DNA from: Haloplanus vescus
Lineage (GTDB): Archaea > Halobacteriota > Halobacteria > Halobacteriales > Haloferacaceae
NCBI RefSeq assembly: GCF_900107665.1
Contig: NZ_FNQT01000002.1
Location: 250,286 to 314,285, forward strand
DNA length: 64,000 nucleotides
Reading direction: 5' to 3'
The translations under genes and the position numbers were made by a program. The notes under the pieces are model-generated. The model worked only from the letters and a program-made list of their open reading frames with translations. It had not been told where the DNA came from and made no database searches. Each line of letters starts with the position of its first letter. Position 1 is the stretch's first letter. This document shows positions 18,212 to 26,790 of the stretch, piece after piece.

Positions 18212-18982
18212 GTGGCACGCGTCGAACCGGTGCCGGGCGAACCGGCCGCCGTCGCCGACTGCGGGGGTGAACAGGCCCTCGTCGTCGCCGACTACCACGC
18301 GGGCATTGAGACTGGCCTCCGCTACGAGCGCGGGGTGGAACTCCGGAGCAACGCCGAGGCGCGCCGCCAGCGACTCTGCGCACTCTGTGACCGCACCGAC
18401 CCGGACCGTGTGGTCGTCCTCGGCGACCTGATTCACCGCATCGGCGACCCCGAACGCGGCGAGGACGACGAAATCGAGGCGTTGCTCGACGCCCTTGACG
18501 CGCGGTCGACGCCCCTGACGCTCGTCCCCGGCAACCACGACGGCGGCGTCGCGGACGCCTACGGCGACCGACTGGACGTGACTGACCCCGGCGGCGTTAG
18601 ACTGGGCGACGTGGGCTTCGTCCACGGCCACACGTGGCCCGACCGCTCCGTCCTCGGCGCCGCGACGGTCTGTATGGGTCACGAACACCCGCAGGTCCGC
18701 TTGGAGGACGAGGTGGGCGGTGGCCGCGCCGAGAAGGCGTGGCTCCGGGGGCGACTCCGCATCGACCCGTTCGCGGACCACTTCGGCGTGGCCACCGAAT
18801 CCTTGGCGTGGGGCGACCCCGAACTCGTCGTCTTCCCGGCGTTCAACGACCGCTCGGGCGGGACGTGGGTCAACGTCGAGGGGCAGTCGTTCCTCTCGCC
18901 GTTCCTCCCCGACGCCCTCGCTGACGACGCCGAGGCGTACCTCCTCGACGGGACGCGTCTCGGCGCCTATCGGCGGGTCTGA
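18212..18982 (+). CDS. Calcineurin-like phosphoesterase of the RPA operon (COG1407)
   Basis: This 256-aa metallophosphoesterase has VADYHAGIE near residue 26, LGDLIHRIG, the PGNHDGG motif and GHTW/MGHEHP metal ligands. The GTG at 18212 lies 2 bp after the rpap stop and gives the normal N-terminus. COG1407 enzymes coordinate two metals and cleave phosphodiesters. In Haloferax a homologue is the third gene of rpa operons, suggesting a nucleic-acid-linked role, but the substrate is unknown. I see all catalytic motifs intact. Confidence 0.87.
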   Translation: MARVEPVPGEPAAVADCGGEQALVVADYHAGIETGLRYERGVELRSNAEARRQRLCALCDRTDPDRVVVLGDLIHRIGDPERGEDDEIEALLDALDARSTPLTLVPGNHDGGVADAYGDRLDVTDPGGVRLGDVGFVHGHTWPDRSVLGAATVCMGHEHPQVRLEDEVGGGRAEKAWLRGRLRIDPFADHFGVATESLAWGDPELVVFPAFNDRSGGTWVNVEGQSFLSPFLPDALADDAEAYLLDGTRLGAYRRV

Positions 18983-18985
18983 CGG

Positions 18986-19339
18986 TTACACGCCCGGCAC
19001 GCCGAAGGCGCCGGTCCCGACGCCGAGGACCGAGTTCAGGACGAAGAGGATGCCGAGCGCCGCGACCCACGCGATGAGGCCCATCGTCGCGACGGTCAGC
19101 CAGCCGCCGGGGTAGCGCCACTTCAGCACGCCGACCCACACGACCAGCGCGACCACGGAGCCGACGACCGGGAGCCACGAGACGATGGCCCAGCCGACGG
19201 CGCCGAGGAGCGCGGTGACGACGGCGCGGCTGTAGTCGTCGATGCCCGCGACGACGCGGGCACCGACGTAGATGGCGAGGCCGCCGACCAGCAGGGTGAC
19301 GAGAAACGTCACGAGCGCACCGGAGACTGGGAGTGCCAT
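18986..19339 (-). CDS. Hypothetical four-helix membrane protein
   Basis: This 117-aa hydrophobic protein has segments VTFLVTLLVGGLAIYVGARV, AVVTALLGAVGWAIVSWL, VGSVVALVVWVGVLKW and TMGLIAWVAALGILFVLN. The C-terminus is Gly-rich. I chose the ATG at 19339, directly before the first helix, over a slightly longer frame. It converges on the phosphoesterase with a 3-bp gap. No function can be given. Confidence 0.7.
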   Translation of the reverse strand: MALPVSGALVTFLVTLLVGGLAIYVGARVVAGIDDYSRAVVTALLGAVGWAIVSWLPVVGSVVALVVWVGVLKWRYPGGWLTVATMGLIAWVAALGILFVLNSVLGVGTGAFGVPGV

Positions 19340-19431
19340 ACACCCCTGGCTCACGCCACGCACTAAGCCCTGCGGGCCGTCGCACCCGGCGAGCGGTGAC
19401 CTTAATCGGCTCGCCCGACTAGCGCGACCGA

Positions 19432-22269
19432 ATGGCAGACGGAACGCTCGACGGGATGGACGCCTTCACCCACCTCGGCGAGCGAGTGCGGGCCGCGCTC
19501 TCGGAACGGGGATTCACCACCCCGACGGAGCCACAGCGACGGGCCATCCCCCCGCTCGCGGCGGGCGAGAACGCACTCGTCCTCGCGCCGACGGGCACGG
19601 GCAAGACGGAGACGGCGATGCTCCCCGTCTTCGACGCAATCTATCGCGCCGAGGACCGCTTCGGCATCTCCGCGCTCTACATCACGCCCCTCCGCGCGCT
19701 CAACCGCGACATGCGCGACCGACTGGACTGGTGGGGCGAGTATCTCGACGTCGAGGTGGACGTACGCCACGGCGACACCACGCAGTACCAACGCGGCAAG
19801 CAGGCCGACGACCCGCCGGACGTGCTGGTGACGACGCCCGAGACGCTACAGGCGATGCTGACCGGCGAGAAGTTGCGGACGGCGCTCGAAGACATCGAAC
19901 ACGTCGTCGTCGACGAGGTGCACGAACTCGCGTCGTCGAAGCGAGGCGCGCAGTTGACGGTGGGACTCGAACGCCTCCGCACGCTCGCGGGGTCGTTCCA
20001 GCGTATCGGCCTGTCGGCGACGGTCGGGTCGCCCGAGGAGGTAGGTCGCTTCCTGACCGGCGACCGAGGCTGTTCGCTCGTGGAAGTCGACGCCGGCACC
20101 AACGTCGACTTCCGGGTGCGGAACCCCGACCCGACCGACGAGGACGAACGGCTGGCGGGCGAACTCGCGACCGACGTCGACATCGCGAGTCACGTCCGCG
20201 CGATTCGCGACATCGTCGCCGAGCACGAGTCGACGCTGGTGTTCGTCAACACGCGCCAAACCGCGGAGGCGCTCGGCTCGCGGTTCAAGCGTCTCGACGC
20301 CCCCATCGGCGTCCACCACGGGTCGCTCTCGAAGGAAGCACGCATCGACATCGAGAAAGCGTTCAAGAGCGGCGAGGTCGACGGCCTCGTCTGTACGTCG
20401 TCGATGGAGCTCGGCATCGACGTGGGGCGGGTGGACCACGTCGTCCAGTACGGCAGTCCGCGCGAGGTGGCTCGCCTCCTCCAGCGAGTGGGGCGGGCGG
20501 GCCACCGCCGCGACGCCGTCTCCGAGGGGACGATTCTCGTCGACCACCCCGACGACACGCTGGAGGCCCTCGCCATCGCCCGCCGCGCCGTCGCGGGCGA
20601 GGTGGAGTCGGCCTCGATTCATCACGGCAGTCTCGACGTAGTGGCAAATCAGATAGTCGGCCTCGTGATGGACCACGGCGAGATTCACGCCCGCGAGGCG
20701 TACGAGACGCTGACGGCGGCGTACCCCTTCCGTGACCTCTCGGAGGCGCAGTTCCAAGAGGTGGTGCGGGAGTGTTCGGACAACCGACTCCTGTGGTTGG
20801 ACGAGGACGCCGACCGCTTGGAGAAGTCGGGTGGGACGTGGCGGTACTTCTACGCCAACCTCTCGATGATTCCCGACGAGGAGACCTACGAGGTGTACGA
20901 CCTCTCCTCGCGGGAGACCATCGGCACCCTGGACGAGAAGTTCGTCCTCAACTTCGCCACGCCGGGCGAAGTGTTCATCCAGCGCGGCGAGATGTGGCGC
21001 ATCACCGAAGTCGACGAGGAGGAGACACAGGTCGAGGTGACGCCCATCGAGGACCCGGCGGGCGAGGTGCCGTCGTGGACGGGCAAGGAGATTCCGGTCC
21101 CTGCCGCTGTCGCGGGCGAAGTGGGGGAGATGCGCGGTGTCGCCACCGACCAGTTCGGCCGGGGCGCCGACCGAACCGCCGTCGCCCGCGAGTTCCTCCC
21201 GCGCTATCCCGGCGACGAGCGCACCGTGAGCGAGGGCCTCGAACCCGTCGAGCGACAGGTCGACGCCGAGGCGCCGACGCCGACGAACGACCGCATCGTC
21301 GTCGAGGGACAGGGCCGGACCGTCGTCGTCAACGCCGCCTTCGGCCACGAGGTGAACGAGACGCTCGGCCGACTGTGCTCGGCGCTCGTCGGTCAGCGCA
21401 CCGGATCGTCGGTGGGGATGGAGGTCGACCCCTACCGCATCGAACTCGAAGTCCCCGGCCGAAGTGGGCCGAACGAGGTGGTCGACGTGTTGGAGTCGAC
21501 CGACCCCGCTCACGTCGAGGGCCTCCTCGAACTCGCCCTGAAGAACTCGGGGACGCTGAAGTTCACGCTCGCGCAGGTGGCGGCGAAGTTCGGCGCGCTC
21601 AAGCGATACCAAGGGCAGGGTCGGTTCGGCGCCGACCGCTTGCTCGCCGCCCTCGAGGACACGCCCATCTACGACGAGGCAGTCCGCGAAGTGTTCCATA
21701 CGGAACTCGCCGTCGAGGAGACGGCGCGGGTACTCGAACGGATTCAGTCGGGCGAGATAGAACTGGTGACCGCACGCGAGTTGACGCCGCTCGGCACCGG
21801 CGGGCGGTCGAGCGGGCGCGAACTCCTCGTCCCCGAGAACGCCGACGCGAGCGTCGTCGAGACGCTGAAAGAGCGGATTCAGAACGACCGCGTCATCCTC
21901 GCCTGCCTCCACTGCACGGACTGGACGCGCAAGACGAAGGTGAAACGCGTCCCAGACCAGCCCCGGTGTCCCGAGTGCGAGTCGACGCGAATCGCGTCGC
22001 TCAACCCGTGGGCCGAGGAGGTGGTGAAGGCGGTTCGCGCGAACGAGAAAGACGACGAACAGGAGCGAATGACCGAACGCGCCTACCGCTCGGCCAACTT
22101 GGTCCAGAGCCACGGCAAGCAGGCCGTCGTCGCCATGGCCGCCCGCGGCGTCGGCCCGCACAACGCCGCCCGCATCATCGCCAAACTCCGCGAGGACGAG
22201 GCCGACTTCTATCGCGACATCCTCGAACAGGAGCGCCAGTACGCCCGCACGCAGTCGTTCTGGGACTAA
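19432..22269 (+). CDS. lhr: Lhr-family superfamily 2 DNA/RNA helicase
   Basis: The 945-aa protein has Q-motif TPTEPQRRAIP, Walker A APTGTGKTET (52-61) and a DEVH box (161-164). SATVGSPEEV is motif III, and QRVGRAGHRRDAV is motif VI. The Lhr winged-helix and DUF4145-like C-terminal region follows (LKNSGTLKFTLAQVAAKFGALKR is its landmark). A four-cysteine element (CLHC...CPEC) near residues 825-850 could bind zinc. Lhr helicases translocate 3' to 5' and act on forks or RNA:DNA hybrids. Length matches Lhr-core plus zinc element, the archaeal aLhr2-like type. A taatc-like box near 19403 could be its promoter. Confidence 0.88.
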   Translation: MADGTLDGMDAFTHLGERVRAALSERGFTTPTEPQRRAIPPLAAGENALVLAPTGTGKTETAMLPVFDAIYRAEDRFGISALYITPLRALNRDMRDRLDWWGEYLDVEVDVRHGDTTQYQRGKQADDPPDVLVTTPETLQAMLTGEKLRTALEDIEHVVVDEVHELASSKRGAQLTVGLERLRTLAGSFQRIGLSATVGSPEEVGRFLTGDRGCSLVEVDAGTNVDFRVRNPDPTDEDERLAGELATDVDIASHVRAIRDIVAEHESTLVFVNTRQTAEALGSRFKRLDAPIGVHHGSLSKEARIDIEKAFKSGEVDGLVCTSSMELGIDVGRVDHVVQYGSPREVARLLQRVGRAGHRRDAVSEGTILVDHPDDTLEALAIARRAVAGEVESASIHHGSLDVVANQIVGLVMDHGEIHAREAYETLTAAYPFRDLSEAQFQEVVRECSDNRLLWLDEDADRLEKSGGTWRYFYANLSMIPDEETYEVYDLSSRETIGTLDEKFVLNFATPGEVFIQRGEMWRITEVDEEETQVEVTPIEDPAGEVPSWTGKEIPVPAAVAGEVGEMRGVATDQFGRGADRTAVAREFLPRYPGDERTVSEGLEPVERQVDAEAPTPTNDRIVVEGQGRTVVVNAAFGHEVNETLGRLCSALVGQRTGSSVGMEVDPYRIELEVPGRSGPNEVVDVLESTDPAHVEGLLELALKNSGTLKFTLAQVAAKFGALKRYQGQGRFGADRLLAALEDTPIYDEAVREVFHTELAVEETARVLERIQSGEIELVTARELTPLGTGGRSSGRELLVPENADASVVETLKERIQNDRVILACLHCTDWTRKTKVKRVPDQPRCPECESTRIASLNPWAEEVVKAVRANEKDDEQERMTERAYRSANLVQSHGKQAVVAMAARGVGPHNAARIIAKLREDEADFYRDILEQERQYARTQSFWD

Positions 22270-22460
22270 GCGTCGTTCATCCGCGTTTTCGTCGTCGTGC
22301 CGCAGACGCGACACTCGACGATTCGATAGGGCTCTCGCGAGAACGCCGCGTTCTCCCCTGCCGGGTTCTCGGTGAGAATCTCCACCGAGATATCGAGCGA
22401 TTGCTCTGCCCCACACGCGCTACAGTGCTCGGCGGTCGAGTCGGGCGTGTCACTTATCAT
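22266..22460 (-). CDS. Small two-CxxC zinc-finger protein (64 aa)
   Basis: This 64-aa acidic protein has CSACG near residue 13 and CRVCGTTTKTR near residue 50, a zinc-ribbon arrangement. Its stop overlaps the lhr stop by 4 bp in convergent orientation. It resembles widespread haloarchaeal mini zinc-ribbon proteins. Function and partner are unknown. A 74-bp palindrome lies upstream of its start, between it and the DUF2071 gene. Confidence 0.7.
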   Translation of the reverse strand: MISDTPDSTAEHCSACGAEQSLDISVEILTENPAGENAAFSREPYRIVECRVCGTTTKTRMNDA

Positions 22461-22540
22461 CGGAATCGCCTTGTATCGAGGTCAGGACTCTCCCCACTTC
22501 CCGGACCAACCTAATTGATTGGCCCCCGGCCGCCTCATAC

Positions 22541-22614
22541 GGAGTATTGTCCCCGTTTTCCGGTGGTTCGCCGAGACGGGCGGACGAACCACCGGTACTG
22601 GCGTCCAATACCCC
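22541..22614. repeat. 74-bp imperfect palindrome between two genes
   Basis: The inner arms ccggtggttcg (22560-22570) and its exact reverse complement (22585-22595) flank a 14-nt loop. Outer arms ggagtattg (22541-22549) and caatacccc (22606-22614) pair with one mismatch. Both intervening gaps are exactly 10 nt, so the whole structure is symmetric. It could be a hairpin terminator for the leftward DUF2071 gene, an operator for the small zinc-finger gene, or a mobile MITE-like relic. Confidence 0.7.
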
Positions 22615-22617
22615 GTC

Positions 22618-23313
22618 TCACGCGGTGTCGACCCGGCGTATTCGCCCCGCGGTCACGTCGCTGCCCGGACTGTAGTGGACGATGGGGTTGCCCGCGGGTC
22701 GGTCGAAGCCGTTCGCCGCGAACAGCGTGTTCTCGCGCACGTCGAGGGTCGCCGCGCTCACTTTCCACGGGTCGTGTTCGATGTCGCCGCGGTAGAGGCG
22801 CCCGCCCTCGCTCGCCGTGTAGAAGCGATAGCGCTCGGTGAGGAAGGCTTCGAGCGAGTCCGAATCGACGACTGTCGGCTCCTCCGTCGGGCCGTAGGTG
22901 GCGTCGAACCGCGCCGGGGGCGCGCCCCGGTGTGTGCGTCGACTCCGGAAGTCGATTCGACCCATTCCCCGGTCCCGGACCGACATCTCGGCCCGGTAGT
23001 AGGGGAGTTTGAACAGGCCGCGCGCAATCGCCACGCCGAGTGGGTCGTCGGCGTCGAGGTTGTAGAAGTAGACGCCCGTCCCACCGTCTGCTCGTACGTA
23101 CGTCCGCAGGTTCAGTTCGGGGAAGGAGAGGCCGACGGGGGCGCCACGGGGCCGAATCGACGCCATGCGGAAGCCGACGATGCCGAGGTAGGCGTCGCCG
23201 TCGCGCGTGTCGACGGTCAGGCCCTCGGGGAGCGTCGGTTCGACGACGCCGGGCGCGACTGGCCAGTGGGCGAAGCATAGGTCGTCCCACCGCATCGAGA
23301 GCAGCGAGCGCAT
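22618..23313 (-). CDS. DUF2071 / YqjF-like protein
   Basis: This 231-aa protein has the typical DUF2071 opening. It shows SMRWDDLCFAHWPVAP, LPEGLTVDTRDGDAYLGIVGFRM, the NLRTYVRADGGTGVYFYNLDAD block and LPYYRAEM. The conserved TERYRFYTASEGGRLYRGDIEHDPW is present. The fold resembles acetoacetate decarboxylase-like proteins, and the function is unknown. The start at 23313 fits the family N-terminus; an upstream in-frame start would overlap the cdc48 stop region. Confidence 0.85.
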   Translation of the reverse strand: MRSLLSMRWDDLCFAHWPVAPGVVEPTLPEGLTVDTRDGDAYLGIVGFRMASIRPRGAPVGLSFPELNLRTYVRADGGTGVYFYNLDADDPLGVAIARGLFKLPYYRAEMSVRDRGMGRIDFRSRRTHRGAPPARFDATYGPTEEPTVVDSDSLEAFLTERYRFYTASEGGRLYRGDIEHDPWKVSAATLDVRENTLFAANGFDRPAGNPIVHYSPGSDVTAGRIRRVDTA

Positions 23314-23351
23314 GGGAGACGAACGGCCGCGACCCAGTTTTGGCTGTCGGC

Positions 23352-25517
23352 TCACGCGCTGTCGACGAGCGATGGCGAAACGGCGTCCAGCGCCGCCTCG
23401 AAGTGCGCGGCGGTCAGCGACACCTCGTCCGCGTGTTCGTTGGCCTCGGTCCCCTCGTAGGCGTCTGCGACGGTCCGGACCGCGAGCATGGCCGCTTCCC
23501 GACAGACAGCGGCGAGGTCGGCTCCCGAGTAGCCGGCGGTGCGCGCCGCGACGGCGTCGAGGTCCACGTCGCCGGCGAGGGGTTTCTCGCGGGTGTGGAC
23601 CTCCAGAATCGCTCGCCGGGCGGGTTCGTCGGGCGCGGGCACCTCGACGTGAGACTCCAGTCGCCCCGCGCGGAGGAGCGCAGGGTCGAGGGCATCCCGG
23701 CGGTTCGTCGCCGCGAGGACGACGAGGTGGGGGTTGTCCGCGACGGCGTCGAACTCCGTCAGGAGCTGGGAGACGACGCGCTCGGTCACCTCGCTGTCGG
23801 CGCGGTCACGGGCCGTCGCGACGGCGTCGATTTCGTCGAAGAAGACGATAGCGGGCGCGGTCTGTCGGGCGCGGTCGAACACCTCCCGGACCGCCTTCTC
23901 GCTCTCGCCGACGTAGCGGTCGAGGAGTTCCGGGCCCTGCACCCGGACGAAGTTCACCTCGCTCTCGGCGGCGACGGCGCGGGCCAGCAGGGTCTTGCCC
24001 GTCCCCGGCGGGCCGTAGAGGAGGACGCCGGAGGGCGGGTCGGCGTCCGCGGCGTCGAACAGCGGCCCGTAGGTGAGCGGCCACGTCACCGCACGCGAGA
24101 GCGTCGCCTTCGCCTCCTCGAGGCCGCCGACAGACTCGAACCCTTCGGTGGGCGTCTCGGAGACGTACTCCCGCATGGCGCTGGGGTCGACGGCGGCCAT
24201 CGCCGTCTCGAAGTCCGCGCGCCCGACGGTGATGTCGCCCGTGGCCGTCCCCTCGCGGCGGGCGCGTCTGAGCGCCGACATGGCGGCCTCGGTCACCAGC
24301 GATTCGAGGTCGGCGCCGACGAACCCGTGAGTGCGACTGGCCAGTCGGTCGAGGTCCACGTCCTCGGTCATCGGGACGCGGCGCGTGTGGACGTCGAGAA
24401 TCTCGCGCCGGCCGGCGACGCCGGGGACGCCGATTTCGATTTCGCGGTCGAAGCGCCCGCCCCGCCGGAGCGCGGGGTCTAAGTCGTCGACGCGGTTGGT
24501 CGCCCCGATGACGATGACCTCGCCCCGCGCTTCGAGGCCGTCCATCAGCGAGAGGAGTTGGCCGACGATTCGGTCTTCCATCCCGCTGCCGTCCTCGCGT
24601 TTCGGGGCGATGGAGTCGATTTCGTCGAAGAAGACGATGGTCGGCGCCTCCTCGCGAGCGCGGTCGAACACCGCGCGCAGACGCTCCTCGCTGTCGCCCT
24701 TGTACTTCGAGACGATTTCCGGCCCCGAGACGGAGATGAAGGTGGCGTCGACTTCGTTGGCGACGGCCTTGGCGATGAGCGTCTTGCCAGTCCCCGGCGG
24801 GCCGTGGAGGAGGACGCCCTTCGGCGGGTCGACGCCGAGTCGGGTGAACAGTTCCGGCTCTGCGAGGGGGAGCTCTATCATCTCGCGCACGAGGTCGAGT
24901 TCGTCGTCAAGGCCGCCGATGTCCTCGTAGGCGACGCCCGTCGCGGGGCGCGAACGCTCACCCGTCGCCGCCGCAGTCGCGTCGTCGGTCGCGTCGATGT
25001 CGCTCGGTTCGGTCTGCTCGTCGCCGCCGACCACTCGAATATCGGTCGCGTCGGTCGCTCGGACGGCGCCGGCGGGCCGCGTCTCCGTGACGACGAACGG
25101 GTCGGCGTCGAGGCTCTCGACGCGCACCCGGTCGCCCTCGCGGAGGGGGCGGCTCTCGATGGTCCGTTCGAGTTCGCGCCGCACCGAGTCTCGGTCGGCG
25201 TCGACCGTCGGCGGCGCCCGCAGCGTCATCCTGTCGGCGTCGGCGACGCTCGCCCGTCGGACGCGGACGGTGTCGCCGACGGCGACGCCGGCGTCCGCCC
25301 GCGTCTCCGCGTCGACGAGGATGGCGTCCCCGGGGACGCCGGGCCGCGCCGGCCAGAGCTTCGCCACCGTTTCCCGGCTTCCCTCGATGGCGACGGCGTC
25401 GCCGCTCAACACGCCGAGTCGCTTGCGGGCCGCCTCGGGGAGTCGGGCGATGCCCCGGCCCGCGTCGCGTTTCTCGGCGCTCCGCACCGTGAGTTCGATA
25501 CCGTCGCCCGCGCTCAT
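23352..25517 (-). CDS. cdc48: Cdc48/VAT AAA+ ATPase
   Basis: This 721-aa protein has the N-terminal double-psi beta-barrel domain (about 1-180, GIARLPEAARKRLGVLSGD). Two AAA modules follow with Walker A GPPGTGKTLIAKA near residue 235 and GPPGTGKTLLARA near 498. Walker B motifs are FFDEIDSIAP and FFDEIDAVAT, and sensor residues are ATNR in both. The D1 and D2 domains look intact. It unfolds proteins for the proteasome and other quality-control routes. The extended acidic/Thr-rich linker (about 180-205) between the N-domain and D1 is longer than in Thermoplasma VAT. Confidence 0.95.
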   Translation of the reverse strand: MSAGDGIELTVRSAEKRDAGRGIARLPEAARKRLGVLSGDAVAIEGSRETVAKLWPARPGVPGDAILVDAETRADAGVAVGDTVRVRRASVADADRMTLRAPPTVDADRDSVRRELERTIESRPLREGDRVRVESLDADPFVVTETRPAGAVRATDATDIRVVGGDEQTEPSDIDATDDATAAATGERSRPATGVAYEDIGGLDDELDLVREMIELPLAEPELFTRLGVDPPKGVLLHGPPGTGKTLIAKAVANEVDATFISVSGPEIVSKYKGDSEERLRAVFDRAREEAPTIVFFDEIDSIAPKREDGSGMEDRIVGQLLSLMDGLEARGEVIVIGATNRVDDLDPALRRGGRFDREIEIGVPGVAGRREILDVHTRRVPMTEDVDLDRLASRTHGFVGADLESLVTEAAMSALRRARREGTATGDITVGRADFETAMAAVDPSAMREYVSETPTEGFESVGGLEEAKATLSRAVTWPLTYGPLFDAADADPPSGVLLYGPPGTGKTLLARAVAAESEVNFVRVQGPELLDRYVGESEKAVREVFDRARQTAPAIVFFDEIDAVATARDRADSEVTERVVSQLLTEFDAVADNPHLVVLAATNRRDALDPALLRAGRLESHVEVPAPDEPARRAILEVHTREKPLAGDVDLDAVAARTAGYSGADLAAVCREAAMLAVRTVADAYEGTEANEHADEVSLTAAHFEAALDAVSPSLVDSA

Positions 25518-25602
25518 GCTGGAGTGCTAGGGCTGGCCGACCCTTTACGCTTCGCTCTACCGTACTCGTACTGGTCTGATTAGAGTGATTTCGTTAGGGA
25601 CT

Positions 25603-25851
25603 CCTCGAAAGCCCCGCCGCGCTGGAGTCGGGGGCCTCGCTGCGCGCGCTCCCGCTGGTCGCGTGCTTGCGTCGGCCGCCTTCCTCCAGCGCGACGCCCC
25701 TTTCAGTCCCACCCGCAGCAGCTGGCCAATCAAGCGGCGCGGGTGGGACTGAAAGGGGCCGGCGGTTCGGCGAACCCGGACGACGCAAGCACCGCAACGG
25801 AGTGAGGAGCGCAGCGAGTCCCGGGAGCCGAACCGCCGGGGGCTTTCGAGG
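25603..25851. repeat. About 250-bp imperfect palindrome with perfect 20-bp core arms
   Basis: This fills the 364-bp gap between cdc48 and the FAH gene. Core arms at 25697-25716 and 25739-25758 (cccctttcagtcccacccgc and its complement) are exact and flank a 22-nt spacer. Outer arms (from cctcgaaagcccc at 25603 to ggggctttcgagg at 25851) share blocks such as tcgctgcgc and gcttgcgtcg in mirror order with many mismatches. It is symmetric about 25727. Short open frames inside read LSVPPA on both strands and are mirror images, so I do not call genes. From memory this type of GGGTGGGACTGAAAGGGG element recurs in haloarchaeal intergenic DNA. Confidence 0.75.
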
Positions 25852-25881
25852 TGGTTACAGGTTCACCGACTCATCTGAACT

Positions 25882-26703
25882 CTATTGTCGCACCACGTCG
25901 GCGGCAACAGTCCCGATTCGGTCAACCTCGGCGCGCACGTGGTCACCGGGCGTGATGTGGTGGGCGCCGGGCGTCCCCGTCGAGATGACGTCGCCGGGTT
26001 CGAGCGTCATCACCGACGAGTGACGCGCGACGAGTTCGCGCGGCGAGAAGTGCATGTTGGCGACGGTGTTTCGCGCCCGCACCTCGCCGTCGACGACGGT
26101 CCGCACCTCCACGTCGTCGAGCGACGCGTCGCGTTCGGGGACGGCGACGTGAGGGCCGAGGACGAGGAAGGTGTCGTAACTCTTCGCGCGGGTGAGATAG
26201 CGCGGGTTTCGCTGGAGGACGTCCTCCGCGGTCATATCGATGACGGGCGTGTAGCCGGCAATTACGTCGTCGGCGTCGTCGACGCTCACGTCTCGGCAGG
26301 TGCGGCCGATGACGACGGCCAACTCTGCCTCGGCGGTGACGCGTTCCGACTCCTCGGTCGGCGGGAGGCGGATGGGCCCGCCGGGTCCCGTCGCCGCCGT
26401 CGCAGGCTTGAAGAAACTCGCCGGTTCGTCCGGTGGGTCCTCCGAGAGGTCGGCGGCGTGGTCGGCGTAGTTGAGGCCGATGCCGAACAGTTTGCCCGGG
26501 CGGGACAGACACGGGCCGAACCTGAACGCGTCGCGAGCGACGGGGTCGGCCGTCGCGGCGCCGAGTTCGTCGAGGCCGGTCGTCGCTCGCGGGAGTGCGT
26601 CTCGGACGCTCGACGCGTCGGGATAGGCCGATTGGAGTGGGACGAACCCCGTGTCGTCGCCGACGAGGGGGCGACCGTCGGCGGTGCGAGCGAGATAGCG
26701 CAT
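25882..26703 (-). CDS. Fumarylacetoacetate hydrolase (FAH)-family protein
   Basis: This 273-aa protein has an N-terminal cap of about 75 residues and the FAH domain. FGIGLNYADHAADL, the metal-ligand region ESERVTAEAELAVVIG, YTPVIDMTAEDV, RAKSYDTFLVLGP and DVISTGTPGA are all recognisable. Family members hydrolyse or decarboxylate 2-oxo acids or acylpyruvates with a bound divalent metal. Substrate cannot be read from sequence. It is last in a leftward gene run after the membrane/HTH pair, 87 bp downstream. Confidence 0.85.
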   Translation of the reverse strand: MRYLARTADGRPLVGDDTGFVPLQSAYPDASSVRDALPRATTGLDELGAATADPVARDAFRFGPCLSRPGKLFGIGLNYADHAADLSEDPPDEPASFFKPATAATGPGGPIRLPPTEESERVTAEAELAVVIGRTCRDVSVDDADDVIAGYTPVIDMTAEDVLQRNPRYLTRAKSYDTFLVLGPHVAVPERDASLDDVEVRTVVDGEVRARNTVANMHFSPRELVARHSSVMTLEPGDVISTGTPGAHHITPGDHVRAEVDRIGTVAADVVRQ

Positions 26704-26790
26704 CAGCGCCCTCCGCGGTGTCGGCAGTCGTCTGTGAACATGGTCTGGCTCGCGGCGGCGACGACCATGAAGGGTCGGGAAATCGACCCG

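Noticed and set aside
15996-18383. 795-codon open frame antisense to rpa/rpap
   Set aside because: It is a GC-driven shadow of the repetitive acidic coding sequence, with Arg-rich, Val/Gly-rich composition.
19846-22416. 856-codon open frame antisense to lhr
   Set aside because: High GC content makes long antisense frames. The amino-acid content is unlike haloarchaeal proteins, and the + strand clearly encodes Lhr.
25697-25758. Repeats in the mirrored element considered as a CRISPR array
   Set aside because: There are only two copies, in inverted orientation, with a single 22-nt spacer. This is not an array, and no cas genes are present.
25594-26023. Short open frames inside the mirrored intergenic element reading LSVPPA on both strands
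   Set aside because: They are mirror translations of the palindromic core and have no protein-like features; they were treated as repeat DNA.
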